Below, piece after piece: positions 1 to 7,634 of a stretch of 34,681 bases of DNA. The DNA is from Facklamia sp964471435. GTDB lineage: Bacteria; Bacillota; Bacilli; Lactobacillales; Aerococcaceae. The translations under genes were made by a program, and so were the position numbers. The stretch lies in contig CAYYGA010000013.1 in assembly GCA_964471435.1 (NCBI GenBank), forward strand, positions 1 through 34,681, in the 5' to 3' direction. Below the pieces are notes generated by a model. That model made no database searches. It saw nothing but the letters and a program-made list of their open reading frames with translations, and was not told the DNA's origin. Numbering within the stretch: position 1 is the stretch's first letter; the number at the start of each line of letters is the position of its first letter.

Positions 1-8
1 AAAATAAT

Positions 9-38
9 CCGGAGCTTAGAAGTTTTCCTAAGGTCCGG
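9..38. terminator. Bidirectional intrinsic terminator
   Basis: An 11-bp stem with one mismatch (arms 9-19 and 28-38) has A-rich sequence on its left and T-rich sequence on its right, so it can work on both strands. It ends the minus-strand AraC-type gene that stops at 44 and probably also a plus-strand gene left of the window. Confidence 0.75.
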
Positions 39-43
39 AGTTT

Positions 44-871
44 TTATTTTGTGCGCTGACTTTTTCGATATTGATTGGGAGATAAGCCTGTCTTAGCTTT
101 AAATTGTTTAGAAAAGTAAGAAGCAGAATTGAAACCCGTTGAAAAAGCGATTTGAGCGATCGACATATTAGTGGTTAGGAGTAATGTAATTGCACGATTA
201 GTGCGGACTGAATGAAGGTACTCAATAACGGTCAGCCCTGTTTCTAATTTAAATAAGTGGCTTAAATGATAGCGGGAAATATAGGTTAAAGAGGCTAATT
301 TATCTAAAGTGATTGTTTGAGAATAGTGATCATCGATATATTTTTTTGCATTTGCTACAGCCAGAGATTGACTCTTAATTTCTATTTCTTCTAACTTTAA
401 AGAGCTTTGAGTGACTAATTTTAATAAAAAAATTTGAACTAAGTGTTCAATAATCCTCTGTGAACCGGAGGAGGAGTGATACATTTCAAACAATAGATCT
501 TTGACTATCCGGTAAAAGATGAGTTCATAGTCTTGGTAGGAGAAGAGGGTATTAATATCTTGGTGGGTCTGCGTAAGATTAGGTCCTTTAACTGCGATGA
601 CTAAATATTCTAACTCTTTACCTTCATCAACGAATTCAGTATGTTCGATAAATTTATTAATGATTAAGATACGGTGTTTATAAAGTCTCTCCTTCCCTAT
701 ATCAGTTTTAAGATAACCAGAACCGGAAAGACAATAAATTATTTCTATAAAATCATGGTAATGCAGGATATTATGCCATCCCTCATCCGATGAAGAATGA
801 GTCAGGCTCACTAATTTAAATTGATTCTTTAATTTTTTCACATCATTTGGATGTTTATACTGTTTAAACAT
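44..871 (-). CDS. AraC-family transcriptional regulator of the GH112 operon (predicted)
   Basis: This 275-residue protein has the usual two-part AraC layout. An N-terminal cupin-like sensor (about residues 35-100, beginning near HYHDFIEI) is followed by a C-terminal pair of helix-turn-helix motifs (about 175-270), ending with the family hallmark GFNSASYFSKQFKAKTG and SPNQYRK. The ATG at 869-871 has an AGGAGAG ribosome site at 875-881. It is divergent from the solute-binding protein, permease and GH112 phosphorylase operon, with 166 bp between them. The likely role, by position, is activation of that operon when its sugar is present. The divergent promoter has a TATACT -10 but no good -35 and carries a 13-bp direct repeat, both consistent with an activator. 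The effector (galacto-N-biose, lacto-N-biose or a breakdown product) cannot be read from sequence. Confidence 0.85.
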   Translation of the reverse strand: MFKQYKHPNDVKKLKNQFKLVSLTHSSSDEGWHNILHYHDFIEIIYCLSGSGYLKTDIGKERLYKHRILIINKFIEHTEFVDEGKELEYLVIAVKGPNLTQTHQDINTLFSYQDYELIFYRIVKDLLFEMYHSSSGSQRIIEHLVQIFLLKLVTQSSLKLEEIEIKSQSLAVANAKKYIDDHYSQTITLDKLASLTYISRYHLSHLFKLETGLTVIEYLHSVRTNRAITLLLTTNMSIAQIAFSTGFNSASYFSKQFKAKTGLSPNQYRKSQRTK

Positions 872-904
872 ATGTCTCTCCTAATTAACCAATAACTTAA
901 AACG

Positions 905-967
905 AATACATTTAAAAAAACTTATCCTTCAATAATACAATTATATCACAATAAAATACATTTAAAA
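905..967. promoter_or_regulatory. Candidate AraC-type activator sites (13-bp direct repeat)
   Basis: AATACATTTAAAA occurs identically at 905-917 and 955-967. The copies are 50 bp apart start to start, close to whole helical turns. The right copy covers where a -35 box would be for the TATACT at 983-988. AraC-family activators often bind direct repeats next to or over the -35. Assignment to the neighbouring regulator is inference. Confidence 0.45.
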
Positions 968-988
968 GCGTTTTCATCCCTTTATACT
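962..988 (+). promoter_or_regulatory. cre (CcpA) site and -10 box of the GH112 operon
   Basis: Positions 962-977 match the cre consensus WTGNNARCGNWWWCAW at 15 of 16 positions (A instead of the first G). The -10 TATACT is at 983-988. The cre overlaps the expected -35, so CcpA binding should block the promoter when preferred sugars are present. No canonical TTGACA lies 16-18 bp upstream of the -10. Confidence 0.6.
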
Positions 989-1037
989 AGAATTGACTTA
1001 AGAATGTTGGTTTAAGTAAATATAAGGAGGAATTTTT

Positions 1038-2351
1038 TTGAAAAAACTATTACTCGCTGGAACTGTTGCAGCCATGGCTCTTTCAAGTATTGTCGGACTG
1101 CAGGCACAAGCACAAGAATCAGTTGAACTTGATTTTGCCGCCGTTGAAACAGCTTATGGTCCTGATATGTGGCCTGAAATAATTGATGCTTATAATCAAA
1201 TAAATCCTGATGTAACAATTAATTTAACCCAAGAAAAAGAAATCGAAAGTGCTATTACACCGAGAATGCAAGGCGGCGATTATCCAGATGTTGTAATGCT
1301 GGCTCAAGGCCGTCCGCAGGCTTTACCAGAAACTTTGATCAGAGAACAAGCGTTAGCTGACATTTCCGACATCTTACAATTAACAATTCCGGGTGAAGAT
1401 ATAACAGTCGAAGAAAAATTATTAGAAGGATTTACTGATTCTACGGCTACTAATCCTTATAATGATGGACAAACATACTTAATGCCGATGTTCTATTCTC
1501 CTACAGGCTTATTTTATAACCAAGGGATTTTTGAAGAAAACGAGTGGGAACTTCCACAAAACTGGGACGATATGTGGGTGCTGGGTGATGAAGCAGCTGC
1601 AGAAGATATTGCACTCTTTTCTTATCCAACCACAGGCTACTTAGATACCTTTATTTATTCGATGATCTATTCAGCAGGAGGACCTGAACTATTTGCAGAA
1701 GCGGTTCAATATAATCCTGAAGTATGGGAGGGTGAAGAAATTACCCAAATTTTTGAAATTTTAGGTAATTTGGCTACTTATACTCATCCGACGACTGTAG
1801 CGAATGCAAACCCTACTGATTTTACACGCAACCAACAATTTTTATTAGATAATGAAGTAATTTTCTTACCGAACGGAACCTGGGTAGTAGGTGAAATGGC
1901 AGAAGCACCACGCGCTGATGGATTTGAATGGGCAATGAGTGCCGTCCCTGCATTAGATGAAGGCAGTGACCAATATGCTTATACATTTATCGAGCATATC
2001 TGGGTACCGGAAGCGGCTGAAAACAAAGAAGCTGCAAAAGACTTTATTGCCTTCTTATATTCTGACACAGCTGCTGAAATATTCCATAGTTACGGAGCGG
2101 TCCAGCCAATCCAAGGCATTTATGATCAGTTATCTGAAGAAGAACAGATTTTCTATGGAGTATACGAATCAGGAGATGTTTTACCTGGAATGGGTAACTT
2201 TGTTGCTACTGAAGCAATACCTGGTGTGGATTTAGGGGAAACTTTATATGGTTCTTTCTCATCTGTAGTATCCGGCGATATGACAGTAGAAGAATGGCAG
2301 GCTGAAGTTGTTGATGTGATGAGTCAATTTCATGACAAATTAGCAGAATAA
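1038..2351 (+). CDS. ABC transporter extracellular sugar-binding protein (CUT1, family 1)
   Basis: This 437-residue protein is the substrate-catching subunit of a carbohydrate importer, outside the membrane. It begins with a clear signal peptide (residues 1-25, ending AQAQA before QES). The mature part has family 1 solute-binding features: the early PDVVMLAQG segment, a LFYNQGIFEENEWELPQNW region, and late NGTWVVGEM and AAKDFIAFLYSD segments. The start is TTG at 1038, fixed by AAGGAGG at 1024-1030. There is no lipobox cysteine, which is unusual for a Gram-positive binding protein. It is first in the operon with two permeases and the GH112 phosphorylase, so the predicted ligand is galacto-N-biose, lacto-N-biose or a related galactosyl-N-acetylhexosamine. 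The ligand is inferred from context only. Confidence 0.85.
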   Translation: MKKLLLAGTVAAMALSSIVGLQAQAQESVELDFAAVETAYGPDMWPEIIDAYNQINPDVTINLTQEKEIESAITPRMQGGDYPDVVMLAQGRPQALPETLIREQALADISDILQLTIPGEDITVEEKLLEGFTDSTATNPYNDGQTYLMPMFYSPTGLFYNQGIFEENEWELPQNWDDMWVLGDEAAAEDIALFSYPTTGYLDTFIYSMIYSAGGPELFAEAVQYNPEVWEGEEITQIFEILGNLATYTHPTTVANANPTDFTRNQQFLLDNEVIFLPNGTWVVGEMAEAPRADGFEWAMSAVPALDEGSDQYAYTFIEHIWVPEAAENKEAAKDFIAFLYSDTAAEIFHSYGAVQPIQGIYDQLSEEEQIFYGVYESGDVLPGMGNFVATEAIPGVDLGETLYGSFSSVVSGDMTVEEWQAEVVDVMSQFHDKLAE

Positions 2352-2362
2352 TCATTTGACTA

Positions 2363-2392
2363 AACTCCATCAAAAGTATTTTTGGTGGAGTT
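2363..2392 (+). terminator. Terminator-like hairpin between binding protein and permeases
   Basis: A 13-bp stem with one G-T pair (arms 2363-2375 and 2380-2392, loop 4) is followed by ATTTTTTT. It sits 11 bp after the binding-protein stop and 28 bp before the permease start. It probably lets only part of the transcripts continue, giving more binding protein than permease. Confidence 0.75.
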
Positions 2393-2420
2393 ATTTTTTT
2401 CTAAAAGAAGGTGAAATTTG

Positions 2421-3097
2421 ATGAACAAGAAAAATTCACGGACGCGCTTTGCTTTATTATGTGTCACACCCGCTCTTATTTTATTACTGATATTTATGGT
2501 TTATCCTACCATGCAAGTCTTTCGAATGTCTTTTTATTCTTGGGGCGGCTTTTCTCAGACACAAACATTTGTCGGTTTGGATAATTTTAAAGTTTTAATT
2601 AATGACCGAAACTTTACCCGGGCTATGCAAAATACAATATTAATGATTGTACTGGTAACAATTGTTACTTTAACCATAGCTGTCTTAGCGGCAGCTATTT
2701 TAACCCGTGAAAATATAAAGGGTCGAAACTTGTTTAGAGTGATTTTTTATATTCCAAATATTTTATCGATTGTAGTGGTGGGAGGAATTTTTTCTGCTAT
2801 TTATAATCCAACTCATGGTCTATTGAATTCTATCTTATCCCTTTTTTCTCAAGATCAAGTGCAAATACTATGGTTAGGGGATCGGAGATTAGTCAATTAC
2901 GCTATTATTGGTGCTTTAATTTGGCAGGCGATTGGGTATTACATGGTCATGTACATGGCTAGTATGGCTAACATTTCGGAAAGTCTTTACGAGTCTGCAG
3001 AAATCGATGGGGCTGGAAAATTAACCCAGTTTCTCCAAATTACGCTTCCAATCGTTTGGAATAATATTCGAACTACATTAACTTTTTTTGTCATTTC
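2421..3097 (+). CDS. CUT1 sugar ABC permease, MalF/LacF type (C-terminus lost in assembly gap)
   Basis: The visible 225 residues are the N-terminal part of a binding-protein-dependent sugar permease. Membrane segments begin with LLCVTPALILLLIFMVYP, and the EAA cytoplasmic loop that contacts the ATPase is present (YESAEIDGAGKLTQFLQITLP). The reading frame runs into an N block at 3098. Family members are about 290 residues, so roughly 65-70 residues with the last membrane segments are missing. ATG at 2421 is chosen over a TTG at 2418 because of the AGAAGGTG ribosome site at 2406-2413. A computed frame runs through the Ns into the next permease, but that fusion is an artefact. It pairs with the next permease, and both would use the shared MsmK ATPase. 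Confidence 0.85.
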
Positions 3098-3197
3098 NNN
3101 NNNNNNNNNNNNNNNNNNNNNNNNNNNNNNNNNNNNNNNNNNNNNNNNNNNNNNNNNNNNNNNNNNNNNNNNNNNNNNNNNNNNNNNNNNNNNNNNN
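3098..3197. other. Assembly gap (100 N), real missing sequence
   Basis: Exactly 100 Ns join two contig ends that share no visible overlap. The first permease lacks about 65-70 C-terminal residues and the next permease seems to begin at 3201, so the true gap should be about 200 bp or more. The 100 is a placeholder. Confidence 0.9.
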
Positions 3198-3200
3198 TGT

Positions 3201-4073
3201 ATGTCGAAATCCAGTAATAAACTCTATCATATTTTTATCTATGCGGTCTTAATATTAATTGCCGTCTCAATACTTGTTCCTATCGGCTGGGTATTTATGG
3301 CTTCTGTCAAACAAAATTCTGAATTTTACGGCTCTCCCTGGAGTCTGCCGCAAGGGTTTTATTGGCAAAATTTTATTGATGCCTGGAACCGGGCCAGTAT
3401 GGGATTGTTTTTATTAAATTCAATTAAAGTGACCGGTATGGCGATGATTTTGATGTTAGTCATTGCGATACCTGCTGCTTATGGTCTGGCTCGTTTTAAG
3501 TTTCCTGGTAAAAAAATAATAGAACAGTTATTTAAGGCAGGTCTTTTTATCAATGTATCTTATATTGTTGTGCCCATTTTCTTAATGTTGGTTGATTGGA
3601 ATCGGAATCTAGGTCATGTTGCCTATATGCCTAACTTTTTAAATAATCATTTTATATTGGCAGTAATTTATGCAGCAACGGCGCTTCCATTTACTATTTA
3701 TTTATTATCCAGTTATTTTGTGACTCTTCCTTCTACCTATGAAGAAGCCGCAGAAATTGATGGAGCGAGTCATTTCCAGATAATGACAAAAGTTATGATT
3801 CCTTTGGCTAAGCCCAGTATTATTACTGTTGTTTTATTCAACTTTTTAAGTTTCTGGAATGAATATATTATTTCATTCACTTTAATTTCTAAACAAGAAT
3901 TGCGGACTTTACCAGTAGGATTAAGAAATTTAATGGCTGCTCAAAATGCTGCTCAGCAGTACGGACAATTATATGCGGGAATGGTCATCGTGATGGTACC
4001 GGTATTGCTTTTATACATTTTAGTACAAGATCAGTTGACTCAAGGAATGACAGTCGGTGGATCAAAAGAATAA
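3201..4073 (+). CDS. CUT1 sugar ABC permease, MalG type
   Basis: This 290-residue protein is the second permease of the importer. It has an N-terminal membrane segment (IFIYAVLILIAVSILVPIGW), the usual periplasmic-side stretch with GFYWQNFIDAWNR, several further membrane helices and the EAA loop (EEAAEIDGASHFQIMTKVMIP). The C-terminus ends in the family-typical QDQLTQGMTVGGSKE. ATG at 3201 is the first start after the gap and gives a normal length, but its ribosome site would lie in the gap. It ends 12 bp before the likely GH112 start, so the two are co-transcribed. No ATPase gene is in this operon. Confidence 0.88.
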   Translation: MSKSSNKLYHIFIYAVLILIAVSILVPIGWVFMASVKQNSEFYGSPWSLPQGFYWQNFIDAWNRASMGLFLLNSIKVTGMAMILMLVIAIPAAYGLARFKFPGKKIIEQLFKAGLFINVSYIVVPIFLMLVDWNRNLGHVAYMPNFLNNHFILAVIYAATALPFTIYLLSSYFVTLPSTYEEAAEIDGASHFQIMTKVMIPLAKPSIITVVLFNFLSFWNEYIISFTLISKQELRTLPVGLRNLMAAQNAAQQYGQLYAGMVIVMVPVLLLYILVQDQLTQGMTVGGSKE

Positions 4074-4085
4074 AGGAGGATGTTA

Positions 4086-6260
4086 ATGTCACAAGAAGGT
4101 GGACGCTTTACCCTTCCGGGTGAAGAAAACTTTTTAGAAGAAACGAAGTATCTATTAACTTATTGGGGAGCAGATGCGATTCGTGATGCTGATGGAACTG
4201 AATTGGATAATGAAATAAAAAACTTAGATGTGAAAATCTATTCAAAGTATTTTGTAGCACGCAGTTATAATGATTTTATTGAAAATTATTTAGATGAAGT
4301 TATCCGGGTATACTTAATGTCTGATTATCATGTTGCCACTACTGATAAATTAGAAATTCCTTTTTTAGATGGATATTTTCTTGAACAGTGGCAAGCAGAC
4401 TATCAACATGATCCTTCTATTTGGTGGGAAGTGATTGACCGGACAACTGGAGAAATAGTTAGTCCTGATAATTGGTCGATTGACCAGTCTAAAAATGTTC
4501 TTACTATTCACAATCCAATTCTTTTTCATGAATATACTGTATCATTTTTAGCTAAACAAATATGGGATATGACTCAAATGTATAACCATATTACCAATGA
4601 TTGGGGAGATTCTGTGCCCCATGATATACCTTTTGATGTCAGGCAGGAACACTCCAATAAATTTATGTCGCAGGCCTTGGAAGCGTTTTGTCAAAACAAT
4701 CCTCAAACGGATGTCGTAAGATTTACTACCTTTTTTTATCATTTTACTTTAGTTTTCAATAATTTAGGTAAGGAAAAATTTGTTGATTGGTTTGGTTACG
4801 GCACAACGGTGTCACCACAAGCAATTGAAGAGTTTGAGAAGGAGAAGGGATACCGATTAAGGCCGGAAGACTTTGTTGATGAAGGCTTTTATAATTCCAG
4901 CTTTAGAGTGCCTAATCCCAGATATTTAGATTATATGGAGTTTATTGGAAGGTTTGTGACTCAAGAAGCTAAAAAATTAGTCGATATTGTTCATGCTCAT
5001 GGTAAGGAAGCCATGATGTTCTTAGGTGATAACTGGATTGGTACAGAACCTTATGGGAAATACTTTAAAGATATTGGGATTGATGCAGTGGTAGGTTCAG
5101 TCGGCGGGGGAGCGTCTCTAAGGATGATTGCTGATATTCCACATGTTAAATATACCGAAGGTCGGTTTCTTCCTTATTTCTTCCCTGATACTTTTTATGA
5201 AGGAAATGATCCTACAATAGAAGGAATCGAAAATTGGGTGACGGCCCGCCGTGCATTGATGCGGAATCCGGTGGATCGAATTGGCTATGGGGGCTATCCT
5301 AGTTTAGCTTACAAATTTCCTAAATTTATTGATCTGATTAAAGATATCGCTGATGAATTTAGAGGAATCTATCAAATAGCCAAAGAAACAAGAGTCTATT
5401 CAGGGTTAAAAGTAGCTGTTTTGAATGCTTGGGGTTCCCTGAGAACATGGCAGACCTATATGGTGGCACATGAAATACCCTACAAGCAAACCTACTCTTA
5501 TATTGGTATTTTAGAAGTTTTGAGCGGGGCCAATGTTGACGTGGAATTTATTTCTTTTGATGAGGTAGTGAATGAAGGCATCGCCAGTGATATCGACGTA
5601 ATTATAAATGCCGGCGATGTGGGAACGGCGTTCAGTGGGGGAGAACACTGGAAGCGCCCTGAATTAATTCAAACCCTCCGACAATTTGTGGCTCAAGGAG
5701 GAGGACTTGTAGGAGTAGGAGATCCAACCGCAGTTTTATACCAAGGACGCTTCTTTCAGTCAGCAAGCATTTTAGGAGTAGATCGTGAATTAGGTTTTTC
5801 TTTATCAACTAACAAATACTTTACCCAGACAGTAGATACTCACTTTATTACACAGGGGATTGAGGATCTAGACAGTTTAGATTTTGGAGAGTTAAAAGCC
5901 AATGTTTATGCATTGACTGGGGATACTGAAATTATTGTCAATCGTAAGGGTAACATACATTTAGCAGCAAATCGTTTTGGAAAAGGGCGGGGTGTCTATC
6001 TTTCCGGTTTACCTTATAACGTCGCAAATAACTATTTATTTAGAAGAGCCCTCTATTATGCAGCTGGTAAAGAGCAGGATTTCTTGCGCTGGGCCAGCGA
6101 GAATACTGCTGTGGAAGTACATGCCTATCCTGAAAAAAATCGTTTTGCCATCGTTAACAATTCAAATCAGTCGCAGGAAGCCTTAGTTTATGATGGACAA
6201 TTAAGAGAAAAAACCTATCATCTTGAACCTTATGAACTAAAATGGGAGGAAATAGAATGA
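4086..6260 (+). CDS. lnpA: 1,3-beta-galactosyl-N-acetylhexosamine phosphorylase (GH112)
   Basis: This cytoplasmic enzyme splits galacto-N-biose (Gal-beta-1,3-GalNAc, from mucin) or lacto-N-biose (Gal-beta-1,3-GlcNAc, from milk glycans) with phosphate, giving galactose-1-phosphate and the free N-acetylhexosamine. Its 724 residues match the bifidobacterial enzyme along the whole length as I remember it: GRFTLPGEENF at the N-terminus, HEYTVSFLA, YNHITNDWGD, TDVVRFTTFFY, EAMMFLGDNWIGTEPY (general acid Asp about 315), YTEGRFLPYFFPDTFYEGND and late GRGVYLSGLPY. ATG at 4086 is preferred over 4080 because it lies 5 bp after AGGAGGA, whereas 4080 touches that site. The bifidobacterial FGCACTVSP is FGYGTTVSP here, so galacto-N-biose versus lacto-N-biose preference is open. 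Gal-1-P would feed GalT and GalE without GalK. Confidence 0.95.
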   Translation: MSQEGGRFTLPGEENFLEETKYLLTYWGADAIRDADGTELDNEIKNLDVKIYSKYFVARSYNDFIENYLDEVIRVYLMSDYHVATTDKLEIPFLDGYFLEQWQADYQHDPSIWWEVIDRTTGEIVSPDNWSIDQSKNVLTIHNPILFHEYTVSFLAKQIWDMTQMYNHITNDWGDSVPHDIPFDVRQEHSNKFMSQALEAFCQNNPQTDVVRFTTFFYHFTLVFNNLGKEKFVDWFGYGTTVSPQAIEEFEKEKGYRLRPEDFVDEGFYNSSFRVPNPRYLDYMEFIGRFVTQEAKKLVDIVHAHGKEAMMFLGDNWIGTEPYGKYFKDIGIDAVVGSVGGGASLRMIADIPHVKYTEGRFLPYFFPDTFYEGNDPTIEGIENWVTARRALMRNPVDRIGYGGYPSLAYKFPKFIDLIKDIADEFRGIYQIAKETRVYSGLKVAVLNAWGSLRTWQTYMVAHEIPYKQTYSYIGILEVLSGANVDVEFISFDEVVNEGIASDIDVIINAGDVGTAFSGGEHWKRPELIQTLRQFVAQGGGLVGVGDPTAVLYQGRFFQSASILGVDRELGFSLSTNKYFTQTVDTHFITQGIEDLDSLDFGELKANVYALTGDTEIIVNRKGNIHLAANRFGKGRGVYLSGLPYNVANNYLFRRALYYAAGKEQDFLRWASENTAVEVHAYPEKNRFAIVNNSNQSQEALVYDGQLREKTYHLEPYELKWEEIE

Positions 6261-6463
6261 ACCAAAAGTTTAAAAATGTAATACGTCTTTTAATTTTTGT
6301 GATTTCTTTAATACTTATTGTTCACTTTCATAACGAAAATGGTAACGCTGCTTTAATGATGATGATGTTAGGATTAACGGGACTGTTATGGGTTTTATGG
6401 AGATACAACACCGACTTCACTAAAAAAAGGATGTCCATGTTGTTTGATGAAGACTATGACTAA
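6257..6463 (+). CDS. Small two-helix membrane protein of the GH112 operon
   Basis: This 68-residue protein has two predicted membrane helices, about residues 9-23 (LLIFVISLILIVHF) and 34-48 (LMMMMLGLTGLLWVLW), then a charged cytoplasmic-type tail ending FDEDYD. ATG at 6257 follows GGGAGGA at 6245-6251. It begins four bases before the phosphorylase ends, and its last codons overlap the start of the kinase gene, so it is tightly built into the operon. I recall similar short hydrophobic proteins (DUF6903-like) beside sugar importers and GH112 genes in other Firmicutes, but could not check. An accessory role to the importer is possible. No function can be read from sequence. Confidence 0.75.
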   Translation: MNQKFKNVIRLLIFVISLILIVHFHNENGNAALMMMMLGLTGLLWVLWRYNTDFTKKRMSMLFDEDYD

Positions 6464-7498
6464 GCAATATAAGCTGGGCATCGACATTGGAGGGACTAAG
6501 ATTGCCTTGGGCTTAGTAGATCAAGCGCAAGTATTAGTCGCTGACAGCTCTTTTCCAACCAATATTGAGTCGGCTGAAAGTTTATTTCAAGACTTATTAC
6601 AACATTTAAGGCATTTTATTAAAATTCACCAGCTGGAGCTTTCTCAAATAGCCAGTATTGGAATGGGTATCCCCGGTAAGGTGGACCGATCACAAGGCAT
6701 TGCCTTAAAACAAAACAATATTCCTTGGGAAAATTTTCCTGTATCCGCACGCTTAAAAACTGTTTTTCCTAAAATACCCGTTTCAATTGATAACGATGTT
6801 AATGCGGCTGCTTGGGCAGAATATAAGTATGCACAGCTCAAATCCACCGAGCTCTTTGAATATATGACCATTTCGACCGGAATCGCTTTGACCAGTGTTT
6901 TAGNNNNNNNNNNNNNNNNNNNNNNNNNNNNNNNNNNNNNNNNNNNNNNNNNNNNNNNNNNNNNNNNNNNNNNNNNNNNNNNNNNNNNNNNNNNNNNNNN
7001 NNNGAGCTCTTTGAATATATGACCATTTCGACCGGAATCGCTTTGACCAGTGTTTTAGGTAAAAAGATAATTCGGGGAGAGGGTTTTTCTGGTGAAATAG
7101 GGCTATTAAGGGTGAAAGGCAATCAAACTTTAGAAGAGATGTGTTCAGGACCAGGTATAGCTAGGCAGGCTCAAATTTTATTAGGAAAAAAAGAATTAAC
7201 GACTCGTGAAGTTTTTGAAGGATGGCGAGCCGGACATACTGGTATAGATCAATTAATTAATTGGAGTGCGGATCAACTCGCTCGAGTTGTACATGCTATT
7301 ATCTGTCTGCATGATCCTAAAAGAATAGTTTTTGGAGGCAGTGTTATTTATCATAATCAGGACTTTTTTGAGCTGCTTAAAAATAAGCTGTCGCCTTTAT
7401 TGCACCCAGAGCAAGAACATATACTTAATAATCTGGGATTATCAGTTTTAGGTAGTAAAAATGGAGTAGTAGGAGCAGCATTATTAAATAGTGAGTAA
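6447..7498 (+). CDS. ROK-family sugar kinase, interrupted only by a false assembly gap
   Basis: The gene reads in two frames either side of 100 Ns, but the 55 bp before the Ns (6849-6903) equal the 55 bp after them (7004-7058). Removing 155 bp restores one frame of 298 residues, normal for ROK kinases. Seen features: N-terminal phosphate-binding GIDIGGTKIALG and catalytic Asp in SIDNDVNAAAWAE. Departures: the usual GTGIG loop is STGIA, the GEIGH histidine is Leu (GEIGL), and the CxCGxxGCxE zinc motif is absent (EEMCSGPGIARQ). The start is ATG at 6447 or 6456 (TTG 6444 also possible), overlapping the previous gene. By position it would phosphorylate the N-acetylhexosamine freed by GH112, replacing the unrelated kinase of the bifidobacterial pathway. 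Without the zinc motif a regulatory role is also possible. Confidence 0.8.
6849..7058. other. False assembly gap: 100 N flanked by an identical 55-bp overlap
   Basis: Ns fill 6904-7003. Positions 6849-6903 and 7004-7058 are identical over 55 bp, beginning GAGCTCTTTG and ending TGTTTTAG. This is what contig ends sharing one assembly k-mer look like after a scaffolder inserts a default gap. Collapsing the two copies restores the ROK reading frame, so nothing is missing. Confidence 0.93.
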
Positions 7499-7517
7499 AA
7501 TAAAATTCAAAAAATAA

Positions 7518-7565
7518 AAAACAGCCTCTGCAACCTATTTTATAATAGGGTGAAGAGGCTGTTTT
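7518..7565. terminator. Bidirectional terminator between kinase and acetyltransferase
   Basis: A 12-bp perfect outer stem (7518-7529 and 7554-7565) has an inner partial stem and A-rich and T-rich flanks. It closes the GH112 operon on the plus strand and the lacZ-acetyltransferase operon on the minus strand. Confidence 0.85.
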
Positions 7566-7634
7566 ATCTTTAAAGTCTTTAAATGAATATACCGGACATT
7601 TATTAAAAATACAGCCGCATAAGGAAAGATCAGC

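Noticed and set aside
2418..4073. A single 551-residue fused permease
   Set aside because: The frame continues only through the N block. The two halves are MalF-type and MalG-type permeases with their own starts.
6838..7122. Minus-strand open frame across the second N block
   Set aside because: It exists only because Ns carry no stops and the 55-bp overlap is duplicated; it is the shadow of the ROK gene.
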